From the NCBI GenBank assembly GCA_015277795.1, contig CP063848.1:1984001-2048000 (forward strand): a stretch of DNA of 64,000 bases. Direction: 5' to 3'. Each line of letters starts with the position of its first letter. The stretch's first letter is position 1. The position numbers and the translations under genes were made by a program. Origin of the DNA: Massilia sp. UMI-21. Its GTDB lineage: Bacteria; Pseudomonadota; Gammaproteobacteria; Burkholderiales; Burkholderiaceae_D. Below are positions 25,145 to 34,819 of this stretch, piece by piece. The notes beneath the pieces are model-generated. The model was given only the letters and a program-made list of their open reading frames with translations. It had not been told where the DNA came from and ran no database searches.

Positions 25145-25629
25145 CGAATTCCCCTTGTCGCGGCAAAAAGACTCCTGTCACGGCGCAGGAACGTGAAGTT
25201 CGCGCTGTGTTCGGGACTGATTGCCGTGCATCAGAAATATCGTAGGTCGCCGCGTCGCGGCCGACTAACGCCGTCATTGCCTTGCTACAGCTGGCTGCTT
25301 TGAAACCCGTGCGGGTAGAACCAGTGGCTCAACAACTGTCTCGGGGGATTGGGCAGACGCCCAGTGAAAACACTCCTCAAAAATGTCATGTGGGGCCCCG
25401 ACCCCGTGAATGCATGAGAACAGCTAAAATCACGTCAGAACGACTACCTGCCTCATCAAGTAGGACGGATTCTAGTGGCTCCCTTATACCAAGTCAACCC
25501 TAGCACGATCCGCTCTTATTACTTTTAGTTCTGATTGCCAGGCCGAAATTTTCAAAAGGCTTGCTAAATCAACTACTTGGCATGGTGCCTTGAACCAGCT
25601 TCTACTGACGAGATAACGATCAAAACTTG
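25145..25629. other. Intergenic region before ubiD
   Basis: About 485 bases, clearly AT-richer than the surroundings from 25200 on. It contains an imperfect GC-rich palindrome (GTGGGGCCCCGACCCC near 25390) and no convincing gene or known RNA. It probably holds the promoters of the divergent lytic transglycosylase and ubiD genes. Confidence 0.4.
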
Positions 25630-27114
25630 ATGAAATATTCAGATTTGCGGGACTTTATGGCGCAGCTCGAACGAATGGGCGAGCTCAAACACGTTGGCGT
25701 ACCGGTGTCGCCCCACCTCGAGATGACGGAGATCTGCGACCGGACCCTGCGCGCCGAAGGCCCTGCGCTGCTGTTCGAGAAGCCGACCGGGTACGCCATG
25801 CCGGTGCTGGGCAACCTGTTCGGCACCCCACGCCGGGTCGCGCTGGGCATGGGCGCCGAAAGCGTCACCGAGCTGCGCAATATCGGCCACGTGCTGGCGC
25901 GCCTGAAGGAGCCGGAGCCGCCCAAGGGCTTCAAGGACGTCATGGGCCTGGGCTCGCTGGTCAAGGCGGTGTGGGACATGGCGCCGAAAGAAGTGCGCGG
26001 CGCGCCCTGCCACGACATCGTCTGGGAAGGGCAGGACGTCGACCTGGCCAGGCTGCCGATCCAGCACTGCTGGCCGGGCGACATCGCGCCCCTGATCACC
26101 TGGGGCCTGGTGATCACCAAGGGTCCGCACAAGAAGCGCCAGAACCTGGGTATCTACCGCCAGCAGGTGCTGGGGCCGAACAAGCTGATCATGCGCTGGC
26201 TGGCGCACCGCGGCGGCGCGCTCGACTTCCGCGAGCACGCGCTGGCCAATCCCGGCAAGCCCTATCCGGTGGCGGTGGCGCTCGGCGCCGATCCGGCCAC
26301 CATCCTGGGCGCCGTGACGCCGGTGCCGGACAGCCTGTCCGAATACCAGTTCGCCGGCCTGCTGCGCGGCCAGCGCACCGTGCTCACCAAAGCCATCGGC
26401 AGCGAACTGCGGGTGCCGGCATCGAGCGAGATCGTGCTCGAAGGGCATATCTATCCGGATACGAACCATCCGTCCGGTTTCGAGCATGCGCTCGAAGGCC
26501 CGTACGGCGACCACACCGGTTATTACAATGAGCAGGACAGCTTCCCGGTGTTCACGGTCGACCGCATCACGATGCGGCGCGACCCGGTCTACCACTCGAC
26601 CTACACCGGCAAGCCGCCCGACGAGCCGGCGGTGCTGGGCGTGGCCCTGAACGAGGTCTTCATCCCGCTGCTGCAAAAGCAGTTCAGCGAAATCACCGAC
26701 TTCTACCTGCCGCCGGAAGGCTGCAGCTACCGGATGGCGGTGGTGCAGATGAAGAAGCAGTACGCCGGCCACGCCAAGCGCGTCATGTTCGGGGTCTGGA
26801 GTTTCCTGCGCCAGTTCATGTATACCAAGTTCATCGTGGTGGTGGACGAGGACGTCGACGTGCGCGACTGGAAGGAAGTCATCTGGGCCATCACGACCCG
26901 GGTCGACCCGACCCGCGACACGGTCATGGTCGACAATACGCCGATCGACTACCTCGACTTCGCCTCGCCAATCAGCGGCCTGGGCAGCAAAATGGGCATC
27001 GACGCCACCAACAAGTGGCCGGGCGAGACCAGCCGCGAGTGGGGCACGCCGATCGTCATGACGCCGGAAGTGAAGGCGCGCGTGGACGATATCTGGGGCC
27101 AGCTGGGCCTGTAA
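25630..27114 (+). CDS. ubiD: 4-hydroxy-3-polyprenylbenzoate decarboxylase UbiD
   Basis: A prenyl-FMN dependent decarboxylase of the ubiquinone pathway (494 aa). Signatures: [22 protein letters not shown] at the N-terminus, [23 protein letters not shown], then [66 protein letters not shown] and [15 protein letters not shown]. Length is right for UbiD and all glutamates of the E-R-E site region are present. ATG 25630 is chosen over the TTG directly before it. Confidence 0.97.
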   Translation: MKYSDLRDFMAQLERMGELKHVGVPVSPHLEMTEICDRTLRAEGPALLFEKPTGYAMPVLGNLFGTPRRVALGMGAESVTELRNIGHVLARLKEPEPPKGFKDVMGLGSLVKAVWDMAPKEVRGAPCHDIVWEGQDVDLARLPIQHCWPGDIAPLITWGLVITKGPHKKRQNLGIYRQQVLGPNKLIMRWLAHRGGALDFREHALANPGKPYPVAVALGADPATILGAVTPVPDSLSEYQFAGLLRGQRTVLTKAIGSELRVPASSEIVLEGHIYPDTNHPSGFEHALEGPYGDHTGYYNEQDSFPVFTVDRITMRRDPVYHSTYTGKPPDEPAVLGVALNEVFIPLLQKQFSEITDFYLPPEGCSYRMAVVQMKKQYAGHAKRVMFGVWSFLRQFMYTKFIVVVDEDVDVRDWKEVIWAITTRVDPTRDTVMVDNTPIDYLDFASPISGLGSKMGIDATNKWPGETSREWGTPIVMTPEVKARVDDIWGQLGL

Positions 27115-27194
27115 GCGCGCATGGCGTGCCGGCACTGCTGAAAGCGCGCAAACAGGCTTTGCAAGATCCGGCCCCATAAAGTTCGGGGGTCGGG

Positions 27195-27200
27195 TATAAT
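27195..27200 (+). promoter_or_regulatory. -10 box of the SRP RNA gene
   Basis: A perfect TATAAT, six to seven bases before the probable 5' end of the SRP RNA. No good -35 box is visible at the expected 17-base distance. Confidence 0.6.
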
Positions 27201-27206
27201 GATCGC

Positions 27207-27305
27207 TGGCGGGCCCCTGCGCATTGCGGCATGGTTTACCTGGTCAGGTCGGGAACGAAGCAGCCAAAGCCGTTCACCGCAAGTGCCGCAGATCAGGCTC
27301 GCCTC
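27207..27305 (+). ncRNA. ffs: Signal recognition particle 4.5S RNA
   Basis: The conserved apical part is present (TTTACCTGGTCAGGTCGG then GAACGAAGCAGCCAAAG), with the GGAA-type tetraloop region and the symmetric A/C-rich bulges that bind Ffh. Flanking strands GGCGGGCC (about 27208-27215) and GGCTCGCC (27296-27303) pair to close the rod. The length of about 100 nt fits the short bacterial SRP RNA. Exact ends are inferred from pairing and the TATAAT upstream. Confidence 0.92.
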
Positions 27306-27521
27306 CTCCTTTCTCTTCGCTTCATCTCTCCTCAGTCGTTCCCACGCCGGCATTGGCAGCGCGTCGATATTCCCGTCTGAAATGTACTTTCGAAAAATCC
27401 TTGGCCGTGTTGCATTTACGTTGCACGAACCGGGATTGTTCCGTTAATTCAATCAAATTTCCCTGTGGAAATTATGAAATCTGGTTGAATGTGCGCCTTG
27501 ACATATTGATGAGAGCGCAAC

Positions 27522-28967
27522 GTGGAACAGTACAGTGTAGACCAGGTGTTGAAGGCGAGTCATCTACGGGCCGACCGGCTCATGTGCGGGGTGCTGTGGT
27601 GCCTGTTCGCGATGGCGCTTGCCCTGTCCGGCATGTACGACACCTTGCGCTGGGCGCTGTTGGTCGGCCTGCCGGCGGCGCTCGTGCCGACCCTGCTGAC
27701 GCTCGCCAATGGCGGCACCCGCCTGTCGCGCATGGCGGTCGCGGTGGCCATGATGGTGTTCTGCGCCCTGCACATCCACCAGGCGGCCGGACGCACCGAG
27801 CTGCACTTCGGGATCTTCGTGCTGCTGGCCTTCCTGCTGTGCTACCGCGACTGGCGCGTGATCGTCGCGGCCGCAGGCGTGGTGGCGCTGCACCACCTGT
27901 CTTTTAATTACCTGCAGGAACTCGGTTTCGGCGTGCGCTGCCTGAGCGAGCCCGGCCTGCCCATGGTGCTGTTCCATGCCGCGTATGTCGTGGCCGAGAG
28001 CGCGGTATTGTGCTTCCTGGCCCAGGTACTGCGCCGCGACGCCCTGCAGTCGGCCGAACTGCGCGTGAGCGTGGCCACGATGGCGAACCCGGGCGGACGG
28101 ATCGACCTGCGCGCCGCGGCCCTGCCGGCCGAGAGCGGCAGCGGGCGCGCGCTGCGCGACGTGGTGCGCCTGCTGGAAGAAGCGATGGCCAGCGTCCAGC
28201 GCAGCGTGCAGGCGACCAGCGCCAGTTCGGTGCAGATCGCCGCCGGCAATGCCGAGCTGGCGACGCGCACCAGCGCGCAGGCCGCCTCGATCCAGGTGAC
28301 GGTGCGCTCGATGGCCGAACTGACCGGCACCGTCCAGCAGAACGCCGCGCGCGCGGTTGCCGCCAACGAACTGGCGGGCAGCGCCTCCGACGTCGCCGCC
28401 CTCGGCGGGGAGGTGGTCGCCAAGGCGGTGCAGCGCATGGCATCGATCGATGCCTCGTCGCGCAAGATCGCCGACATCATCGCGGTGATCGACGGGATCG
28501 CCTTCCAGACCAATATCCTGGCGCTGAACGCGGCGGTCGAGGCGGCCCGGGCGGGTGAGCAGGGGCGTGGCTTCGCCGTCGTCGCGAGCGAAGTGCGTAA
28601 CCTGGCGCAGCGCTCGGCCACGGCCGCGCACGAGATCAAGGCGCTGATCGGCGAATCGGTGTCCCAGGTGGAGGCCGGCAGCGCGCTGGTCCGACAGGCG
28701 GGCGCCACCATGGAGCAGGTGGTCGACAGCGTGCGCCAGGTCTCCACCCTGATTGCCGGCATCAGCAGCGCCAGCCGCGAGCAGGCAGCCGGCATTGCCG
28801 AGATCGACGAGGCGATCCGCGCGATGGATGCCTCCACGCGCGACAACGCCCGGCTGGTCGAGCAGGCCGCCAGTACGGCCGGGTCGCTGGAAGGGCAGGC
28901 GCGCCGGCTGGCGGAGGTGGTCGGGGTCTTCCACCTGGACCCCCGCCAGGCCCGCATCGCGGCCTGA
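27522..28967 (+). CDS. Methyl-accepting chemotaxis protein with a multi-pass membrane N-terminus
   Basis: A 481-aa receptor. The N-terminal half to about residue 170 is a run of hydrophobic segments ([69 protein letters not shown]) with no large periplasmic domain, so it may sense membrane or cytoplasmic signals. The cytoplasmic half is a standard signalling hairpin with the tip [36 protein letters not shown]. No HAMP domain is obvious. Start GTG 27522 is preceded by GAGAG; the nearby ATG at 27509 is out of frame. It lies between the SRP RNA and dnaX. Confidence 0.9.
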   Translation: MEQYSVDQVLKASHLRADRLMCGVLWCLFAMALALSGMYDTLRWALLVGLPAALVPTLLTLANGGTRLSRMAVAVAMMVFCALHIHQAAGRTELHFGIFVLLAFLLCYRDWRVIVAAAGVVALHHLSFNYLQELGFGVRCLSEPGLPMVLFHAAYVVAESAVLCFLAQVLRRDALQSAELRVSVATMANPGGRIDLRAAALPAESGSGRALRDVVRLLEEAMASVQRSVQATSASSVQIAAGNAELATRTSAQAASIQVTVRSMAELTGTVQQNAARAVAANELAGSASDVAALGGEVVAKAVQRMASIDASSRKIADIIAVIDGIAFQTNILALNAAVEAARAGEQGRGFAVVASEVRNLAQRSATAAHEIKALIGESVSQVEAGSALVRQAGATMEQVVDSVRQVSTLIAGISSASREQAAGIAEIDEAIRAMDASTRDNARLVEQAASTAGSLEGQARRLAEVVGVFHLDPRQARIAA

Positions 28968-29029
28968 GGGTGTAGCCGGGGACGCCGCGGAAAGTTCGCG
29001 GCGCCCGCCAACTGCGGTAAAATCGCGGC

Positions 29030-31228
29030 ATGTCCTATCAAGTCCTCGCCCGCAAATACCGTCCCAAGAACTTCGAAACGCTGGTCGGCCAGGAGCACGT
29101 CGTCCGTGCGCTGACCCATGCGCTGAAAACGGGCCGCCTGCACCACGCCTACCTGTTCACGGGCACGCGCGGGGTCGGCAAGACGACGCTGTCGCGCATC
29201 CTGGCCAAGTCGCTCAACTGCGTGGGACCAAGCGGGCAGGGCGGCATCACGCCCGAACCCTGCGGACAATGCGAAGCCTGCCGCGCGATCGACGCCGGCC
29301 GCTTCGTGGACTACATCGAGATGGACGCGGCCTCCAATCGCGGCGTCGACGAGATGGCCCAGCTGCTGGAGCAGGCGGTGTATGCGCCGAGCAATGCGCG
29401 CTTCAAGGTCTACATGATCGACGAGGTGCACATGCTCACCAATCACGCGTTCAACGCGATGCTCAAAACGCTCGAGGAACCGCCGCCGCACGTCAAGTTC
29501 ATCCTCGCGACCACCGACCCGCAGAAGATCCCGGTCACGGTGCTGTCGCGCTGCCTGCAGTTCAACCTCAAGCAGATGCCGCCCGGCCACATCGTGGGCC
29601 ACCTCGAGAACATCCTCGGCCAGGAGGGCGTGGCCTTCGAACAGCCGGCCCTGCGCCTGCTGGCGCAGGGCGCGCACGGCTCGATGCGCGACGCGCTGTC
29701 CCTCACCGACCAGGCGATCGCCTATGCCGCCGGCCAGGTGAGCCTGGAGGCGGTGCAGGGCATGCTGGGGGCGCTCGACCAGTCCTACCTGGTGCGCCTG
29801 CTGGACGCGCTGCAGGCGCAGGACGGCGCCGACCTGATGGCGGTGGCCGACGAGATGGCCAGCCGCAGCCTGTCCTACAACGGCGCGCTGCAAGACCTCG
29901 GCACGCTGCTGCACCGCATCGCACTGGCGCAGTCGGTGCCTTCGGCGGTACCGCAAGACCTGCCGGAACTGAGCGACATCCTGCGCCTGGCCGAGGCCTT
30001 CGACCCCCAGGAAGTCCAGCTCTACTACCAGATCGCGGTGCACGGCCGTAACGAGATCGGCCTGGCGCCGGACGAATACGCCGGCTTCACCATGACCCTG
30101 CTGCGCATGCTCGCCTTCCGTCCGGGGCAGGGCGGCGCCGAGCAGGTGGCGCCTGCGACGGCCGCACCCGGTGTGGCAGCCGGCGCCGCGCCGGCGGCAC
30201 GGGCGGCGGCGGTCGCCGCGGCCAGCCATGCGGCGGTGGCGCGGCCTGCGCCCGCGGCGCGCCCCGCCGCGCCGGCCCAGGCGCCGGCAGCTTCGGCTTC
30301 GGCCGCGGGTGCGGCGCCAGCGCCGGCGCCGGCCATGAGCTCCGCGCGCGCCGCCATCAACGCGGCGCTGGAAGCGGCACGCGCGGCATCCGGCCGCAGC
30401 GGCGGCGGCGCGAGACCGCGCGCCGAGGCGCCGGCTGCCGCGCCGCCAGTATCTGCACCGCAAGCACCTGCCCCGGCCGCAGCGCCGCCGGCGTCTGCGC
30501 CGACCGCGGCACCGCCGGCCGCGGGCCCGTCGGCCGCCATGGGCGCCGCCGCGTCCGGCCGTCCGGCCCCGGGCGCCACGCCGCCATGGGAGCAGTCCCG
30601 GCCGCAAGCGGTGCCGCCGCCGCAGATGGGAGCGCAGCAGCCGCAGGCGCGCATGCAGCAGGCCCCCGCGGATGACGAGCCGCCTTCCTGGGTCACCGAG
30701 TTCTCCGACGACACCGCCGTCGCCGCCGACGCACCGGCAGTTGTCACTGCGCCTGCACCGGCGCAGATGCGCGCCCCGGCCGCGCCGCCGCACGCCTATG
30801 TCGTCACGCCGGTCCCGGGCATCGGCTGGGACGGCAACTGGCCGGCCCTGGCCGCCGGCCTGCCGCTGCGCGGCGTGGCCCAGCAGCTGGCCCTGCAGAC
30901 CGAACTGATCGAATGCAAGGTGGACGCAGATGAGCATGCCCATGCCGTGACTTTCCGCCTGCGCGTGCCGGTGGACACCCTGCGCGCCAGCGGCAACAGC
31001 GAGAAGCTGGCCGCCGCGCTGCAAGAACATTTCCCGCAGGTGCGCGTCACGCTCGACACCGAGATCGGCCCGACCTGGTACACGGCCGCGGCCGAAGCCA
31101 AGGCCGCGCGCGAGGAACGCCAGCGCCAGGCCGAGGCACTGGTCGCCGCCGATCCCTTCGTGCAGGCGATGGAGCGAAGCTTCGGCGCCTTCGTCGTGCC
31201 CGGCTCGGTGAAGCCGGCCGCCGCCTGA
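29030..31228 (+). CDS. dnaX: DNA polymerase III subunit gamma/tau
   Basis: The clamp-loader ATPase (732 aa). Walker A GTRGVGKTT lies at residues 45-52, the zinc module CVGPSG...CGQCEAC follows, Walker B-like YMIDEVHML and the sensor-1 motif FILATTDPQKIPVTVLSRC are all intact. The domain III region extends to about 360. A long Ala/Pro-rich linker (about 370-590) separates it from a tau-type C-terminal domain (VPGIGWDGNWPALAAGLPLRGVAQQL to the end), which contacts the polymerase and DnaB. A slippery A-rich sequence for a programmed gamma frameshift is not seen, so only tau may be made. It heads the dnaX-ybaB-recR cluster. Confidence 0.96.
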   Translation: MSYQVLARKYRPKNFETLVGQEHVVRALTHALKTGRLHHAYLFTGTRGVGKTTLSRILAKSLNCVGPSGQGGITPEPCGQCEACRAIDAGRFVDYIEMDAASNRGVDEMAQLLEQAVYAPSNARFKVYMIDEVHMLTNHAFNAMLKTLEEPPPHVKFILATTDPQKIPVTVLSRCLQFNLKQMPPGHIVGHLENILGQEGVAFEQPALRLLAQGAHGSMRDALSLTDQAIAYAAGQVSLEAVQGMLGALDQSYLVRLLDALQAQDGADLMAVADEMASRSLSYNGALQDLGTLLHRIALAQSVPSAVPQDLPELSDILRLAEAFDPQEVQLYYQIAVHGRNEIGLAPDEYAGFTMTLLRMLAFRPGQGGAEQVAPATAAPGVAAGAAPAARAAAVAAASHAAVARPAPAARPAAPAQAPAASASAAGAAPAPAPAMSSARAAINAALEAARAASGRSGGGARPRAEAPAAAPPVSAPQAPAPAAAPPASAPTAAPPAAGPSAAMGAAASGRPAPGATPPWEQSRPQAVPPPQMGAQQPQARMQQAPADDEPPSWVTEFSDDTAVAADAPAVVTAPAPAQMRAPAAPPHAYVVTPVPGIGWDGNWPALAAGLPLRGVAQQLALQTELIECKVDADEHAHAVTFRLRVPVDTLRASGNSEKLAAALQEHFPQVRVTLDTEIGPTWYTAAAEAKAAREERQRQAEALVAADPFVQAMERSFGAFVVPGSVKPAAA

Positions 31229-31270
31229 CAATTTGAATCACCCACTTGGCATTTTTTGGAGAGACCGACC

Positions 31271-31597
31271 ATGATGAAAAACCAGCTCGCAGGCTTGATG
31301 AAACAGGCACAAGCCATGCAGGACAACATGAAGAAGGCGCAGGAGCAGCTGGCTCAGATCGAAGTCGAGGGCCAGTCGGGCGCCGGCCTGGTCAAGGTCG
31401 TAATGACCTGCAAGAACGACGTCAAGCGCGTCACCATCGACCCGTCGCTGCTGGGCGACGACCGCGACATGCTGGAAGACCTGGTCGCCGCCGCGTTCAA
31501 CGACGCCGTGCGCAAGGCCGAAGCCACGTCCGCCGAGAAGATGAGCGGCCTGACCGCCGGCATGCCGATGCCGCCCGGCTTCAAGATGCCGTTCTGA
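31271..31597 (+). CDS. YbaB/EbfC family nucleoid-associated protein
   Basis: A small DNA-binding dimer (108 aa), of unclear specific role, nearly always encoded between dnaX and recR. ATG 31271 follows a TTGGAGAG ribosome site, and the sequence [20 protein letters not shown] is typical. The core [30 protein letters not shown] and the C-terminal [16 protein letters not shown] are complete. It is separated from dnaX by 42 bases and from recR by 11. Confidence 0.96.
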   Translation: MMKNQLAGLMKQAQAMQDNMKKAQEQLAQIEVEGQSGAGLVKVVMTCKNDVKRVTIDPSLLGDDRDMLEDLVAAAFNDAVRKAEATSAEKMSGLTAGMPMPPGFKMPF

Positions 31598-31608
31598 CCC
31601 GAACCCAT

Positions 31609-32199
31609 ATGTCCAGGTCGCTCGACTTCCTGACCGAGGCATTGCGGCGCCTGCCCGGCATTGGTCCGAAGTCGGCGCAGCGCATGGCCTTCCACCTGCT
31701 GCAGCATGACCGCGAAGGCGCGGCCATGCTGTCGCGCGCGCTCTACCAGGCGGTGGATACGGTCCACCACTGCGCCATGTGCAATACCTTCGCCGACACC
31801 GAGGTGTGCGAGCTGTGCGCCGACGAGACGCGCGACCACACGCTGCTGTGCGTCGTCGAAACCCCTGCCGACCAGATGATGATCGAGCAGACCATGACCT
31901 ACAAGGGCCTGTACTTCGTGCTGATGGGGCGGCTCTCGCCGCTGGACGGCATCGGCCCGCGCGACCTGCATCTCGACAAGCTGGTGGGGCGCGCCGGCGA
32001 CGGACTCGTCGTCGAAGTCGTGCTTGCTACCAATTTCACCAATGAGGGCGAAGCGACCGCCCACTACATCAGCGAGATGCTGAAGGCGCGCGGACTGAAG
32101 GTCAGCCGGCTGGCGCGCGGCGTACCCGTCGGCGGCGAGCTCGAGTATGTCGACGCGGGCACGATAGCGCGCGCCATGCTTGACCGCCGCAGCGCATAA
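31609..32199 (+). CDS. recR: Recombination mediator RecR
   Basis: A DNA repair protein (196 aa) that works with RecO and RecF to load RecA. The N-terminal HhH region is [17 protein letters not shown]. The zinc finger is C-A-M-C...C-E-L-C ([18 protein letters not shown]). The Toprim domain ([17 protein letters not shown] ... [24 protein letters not shown]) and the C-terminal Walker-B-like region ([25 protein letters not shown]) are complete. Length is typical. Confidence 0.97.
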   Translation: MSRSLDFLTEALRRLPGIGPKSAQRMAFHLLQHDREGAAMLSRALYQAVDTVHHCAMCNTFADTEVCELCADETRDHTLLCVVETPADQMMIEQTMTYKGLYFVLMGRLSPLDGIGPRDLHLDKLVGRAGDGLVVEVVLATNFTNEGEATAHYISEMLKARGLKVSRLARGVPVGGELEYVDAGTIARAMLDRRSA

Positions 32200-32432
32200 T
32201 TCCCGTAAAGACGAAGGTGGCGGACGACCGCTCAGGGTTCCGCGAATACCTGTGCGTGCGCGCAAGCCGCGTTGGCGGACCGCTGCTATGTTGCTACTTT
32301 CAGCGGGCCCCTTGAACCTGTTCCAGTAGGAGAGAGGACGCTGGCGGCGTTGCATGGCAAGCGCGAGCAACGCGGCCCCCGCTTGCCAGGCGCGCCGAAA
32401 GCGACGCATTCCCTACTGGGATAGGTTCTTAA

Positions 32433-33566
32433 ATGCATCTTGTCGACATCACGATGTTCTACGCGGCGGAAGGCGGCGGCGTCAGCACCTACCTGAATGC
32501 CAAGTCGCGCTGGCTCGCGCGTTACGCCTGGGCGCGGCACACCATCTTCAGTCCCAACGTCGCCGACGACGAAGCGCCCAGCCTGGTGCGGGTGCCGGCT
32601 GTGACGCTGCCCGGCATCAACGGCTACCGCATGCCGTTCTCGGTGGCCGCGGCGGCGCGGCGCCTGCGCGCGGCGCGTCCCGACCTGATCGAGGCGGGCG
32701 ACGCCGGTCACTGCGCCTGGGCGGCACTGCGTCTGCGTCAGCGGCTCGGTATTCCGGCCATCGCCTTTTACCATTCCGACCTGCCGCGCCTGGTGCAGAA
32801 CCGCCTGGGAAACGCCATCTCGCAGGGTACCTGCAAGTACCTGGCGCACCTGTACCGCGAGTTCGACACCGTGCTGGCGCCAAGCCGCCTGATGGTGCAC
32901 CAGCTGGCCGACATGGGCGTCACCCACGCCCTGCACCAGCCGCTCGGCATCGACAGCGAGATCTTCCATCCGCGCCGCCGCCGCGACAGCCTGCGGGCCG
33001 AACTCGGCCTGCCGGAAGACGCGCGCCTGCTGGTGTATGCCGGCCGCTTCACCGCCGACAAGAAGCTGCCCGTCCTGATCGGGGCGGTCCGCAAGCTCGG
33101 CAAGCCTTACCACCTGCTGCTGGTCGGCGGCGGCGAGGCGCTGGCGCCGCACCCGCAGCTGAGCCTCATGCCCTTCAAGCGCGACCAGCGCGAACTGGCC
33201 GGGGTGCTGGCGAGCTGCGACGTGCTGGTGCATCCGGGCGATTGCGAAACCTTCGGCCTGATCGTGCTCGAAGCGATGGCCTGCGGCCTGCCGGTGGTCG
33301 GCACCAACGGCGGCGGGGTGGCCGAACTGGTGGACGAGCAAACCGGCATCCTGGCGCGTCCCGACGATGCCGGCAGCCTGGCCGGCGCCATCGAGGCGAT
33401 CTACGGACGCGACCTGGTGCGCATGAGCGCCAATGCGCGGCGCAAGGCGGCCGAGCACCATGACTGGAGCCAGGTGTTCCCGCAATTGATGCACCGCTAC
33501 GGCAGCTTGCTGGCGGCGCGGCCTGGTACGCAGCGCGCGCTGGAGCGGGTCTGTGTCCAGGACTGA
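32433..33566 (+). CDS. Glycosyltransferase family 4
   Basis: A 377-aa GT-B fold glycosyltransferase. The N-terminal half begins MHLVDITMFYAAEGGGVSTYL (the glycine loop of GT4 enzymes). The C-terminal half has LVYAGRFTADKKLPVLIGAVRKL and the E-x7-E motif in CETFGLIVLEAMACGLPVVG, where the nucleotide sugar binds. The acceptor is unknown; it may act on a surface glycan or lipid. It overlaps the deacetylase-like gene by 14 bases, so the two are probably cotranscribed. Confidence 0.9.
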   Translation: MHLVDITMFYAAEGGGVSTYLNAKSRWLARYAWARHTIFSPNVADDEAPSLVRVPAVTLPGINGYRMPFSVAAAARRLRAARPDLIEAGDAGHCAWAALRLRQRLGIPAIAFYHSDLPRLVQNRLGNAISQGTCKYLAHLYREFDTVLAPSRLMVHQLADMGVTHALHQPLGIDSEIFHPRRRRDSLRAELGLPEDARLLVYAGRFTADKKLPVLIGAVRKLGKPYHLLLVGGGEALAPHPQLSLMPFKRDQRELAGVLASCDVLVHPGDCETFGLIVLEAMACGLPVVGTNGGGVAELVDEQTGILARPDDAGSLAGAIEAIYGRDLVRMSANARRKAAEHHDWSQVFPQLMHRYGSLLAARPGTQRALERVCVQD

Positions 33567-34455
33567 GCGCGGCCGCGCGGCGGCCGATATCGTCCAGGGG
33601 CCGGCGCTGTGCGTCTCGATCCATGACGTCGCGCCGGCCACCTGGGACGCGTGCGAGCGCCTGGCGCAGGCCGTGCGCGCGGTGGCCGACATTCCGCTGA
33701 CCTGGCTGGTGGTGCCCGAGTACCACCGTGGCGGCGGCGACCAGGGCCGCATGGAAACGGGGCTCGAGCGCGCCCTGGCGCGCGGCGACGAGCTCGCGCT
33801 GCATGGTTTCACCCACCTCGATACTGCCCCGCGCGGGCCGGGCCTGGGCCAGCGTTTCCTGCGCGGGACCTACAGCCACGAGGGCGAATTCGCCGCCCTC
33901 CCGGCCATTGAAGCGGCGCGGCGCATCCAGTGCGGGCTCGACTGGTTCGCCGAACGCGGCTGGCCGGTGCGCGGTTTCGTGCCGCCGGCCTGGCTGATGG
34001 GCGAGGGGGCCTGGCAGGCCGTGCGTGCTTTCGATTTCGACTACACCACCACCTTCAGGTACTTCCACCTGCTGCGTGGCGGCCCCGCCGCGGGGAGGGG
34101 CGGCGCCGGCCAGGTGCTGTCGCCGTCGCTGGTCTACGCCGCACGCAACCGCATCGGCCGGCTGGCCTCGCCGCTAATGGCGGACCTGCTCGCGCTGGCC
34201 CTGGCGCAGCGCCCGCTCATCCGGCTGAGCCTGCATCCGCCGGACGTGCGCCATCCGCGGCTGCTGCGCCATGCGCAGGCCACGGTCGAGCGTTTGCTGG
34301 CAAGCCGTGCGGCACTCACCAAGGCCGGCTTTGCCCGGCGCCTGGCGGCCCCGGGCATTACCAGTATGGCCCCCAGTAGCCGCCACGCCAGTAGCGCGGG
34401 CCCCATCCACCATAGTACGAGGGACCGGTCTGGCGCAGTTCCTCGCGCGTACTGA
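33553..34455 (+). CDS. DUF2334-type polysaccharide deacetylase-like protein
   Basis: A 300-aa protein starting at GTG 33553, with GGAGCG upstream. Visible motifs of the NodB/DUF2334 fold: CVSIHDVAPATWDACERL (first Asp), then TWLVVPEYHRGG, ELALHGFTHLDTAPRG (HxxxH-type metal ligands) and GFVPPAWLMG, with the C-terminal RLSLHPPDVRHP. It could remove an acyl group from a carbohydrate made by the adjacent glycosyltransferase; inference only. The last 33 residues are read from DNA that is antisense to a convergent lipoprotein gene. Confidence 0.8.
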   Translation: MSRTERGRAAADIVQGPALCVSIHDVAPATWDACERLAQAVRAVADIPLTWLVVPEYHRGGGDQGRMETGLERALARGDELALHGFTHLDTAPRGPGLGQRFLRGTYSHEGEFAALPAIEAARRIQCGLDWFAERGWPVRGFVPPAWLMGEGAWQAVRAFDFDYTTTFRYFHLLRGGPAAGRGGAGQVLSPSLVYAARNRIGRLASPLMADLLALALAQRPLIRLSLHPPDVRHPRLLRHAQATVERLLASRAALTKAGFARRLAAPGITSMAPSSRHASSAGPIHHSTRDRSGAVPRAY

Positions 34456-34639
34456 GTTGCAGCACGCACTGGCGCCACTCGTCGCTGTTCGGCGCATACC
34501 CGAGGCGCGAACAGGCCGGACCGTAGATCGCCATCTGCTCGGCCATTTCCGCCTGCGCGCGCTCGGCCCGTTGCTGTGGAGTACTGCAAGCCGCGAGCGC
34601 CGCCGTCATTCCCAATACCGCCAACCTTGCCATTTGCAT
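34358..34639 (-). CDS. Small lipoprotein with aromatic Gly/Trp/Tyr-rich tail
   Basis: A 93-aa protein from ATG 34639 behind AAGGAGCAGATC. The lipobox is LAAC (VLGMTAALAACSTP), so it should be a lipoprotein; there is no Asp at +2, consistent with outer-membrane sorting. After a charged helix (QQRAERAQAEMAEQMAIYGP) there is a Cys-containing segment (CSRLGYAPNSDEWRQCVL) and a tail rich in Tyr, Trp and Gly (PSYYGGWGPRYWRGGYWGPYW). Similar short lipoproteins occur in other Burkholderiales, without known role. Its 3' end overlaps the convergent deacetylase gene by 98 bases. Confidence 0.72.
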   Translation of the reverse strand: MQMARLAVLGMTAALAACSTPQQRAERAQAEMAEQMAIYGPACSRLGYAPNSDEWRQCVLQLSTREELRQTGPSYYGGWGPRYWRGGYWGPYW

Positions 34640-34819
34640 GATCTGCTCCTTTGTCCGCCGTCCTGGCGTTCCGGTTCCAGTATAGAACTGCAGGTGGGGA
34701 TACGTAGCGCGTAAATCAATCGTGCTTGACGCCATTTTCCGCCCAGCGGCGGACAGAGCCGGTTCGCCGGAAGCGCGTAACTTCTGGCAAGATACGCCAA
34801 CAACACGGAGGACCACACG

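Noticed and set aside
27159..27164. TTGCAA as -35 box for the SRP RNA
   Set aside because: It is 30 bases from the TATAAT box, too far.
29030..31228. Programmed frameshift in dnaX for a gamma subunit
   Set aside because: No A-rich slippery sequence like the E. coli one is visible in the region where it would be needed.
27908..31231. A minus-strand frame of about 1100 codons across the chemoreceptor and dnaX
   Set aside because: It crosses two well-supported plus-strand genes and has no domain.
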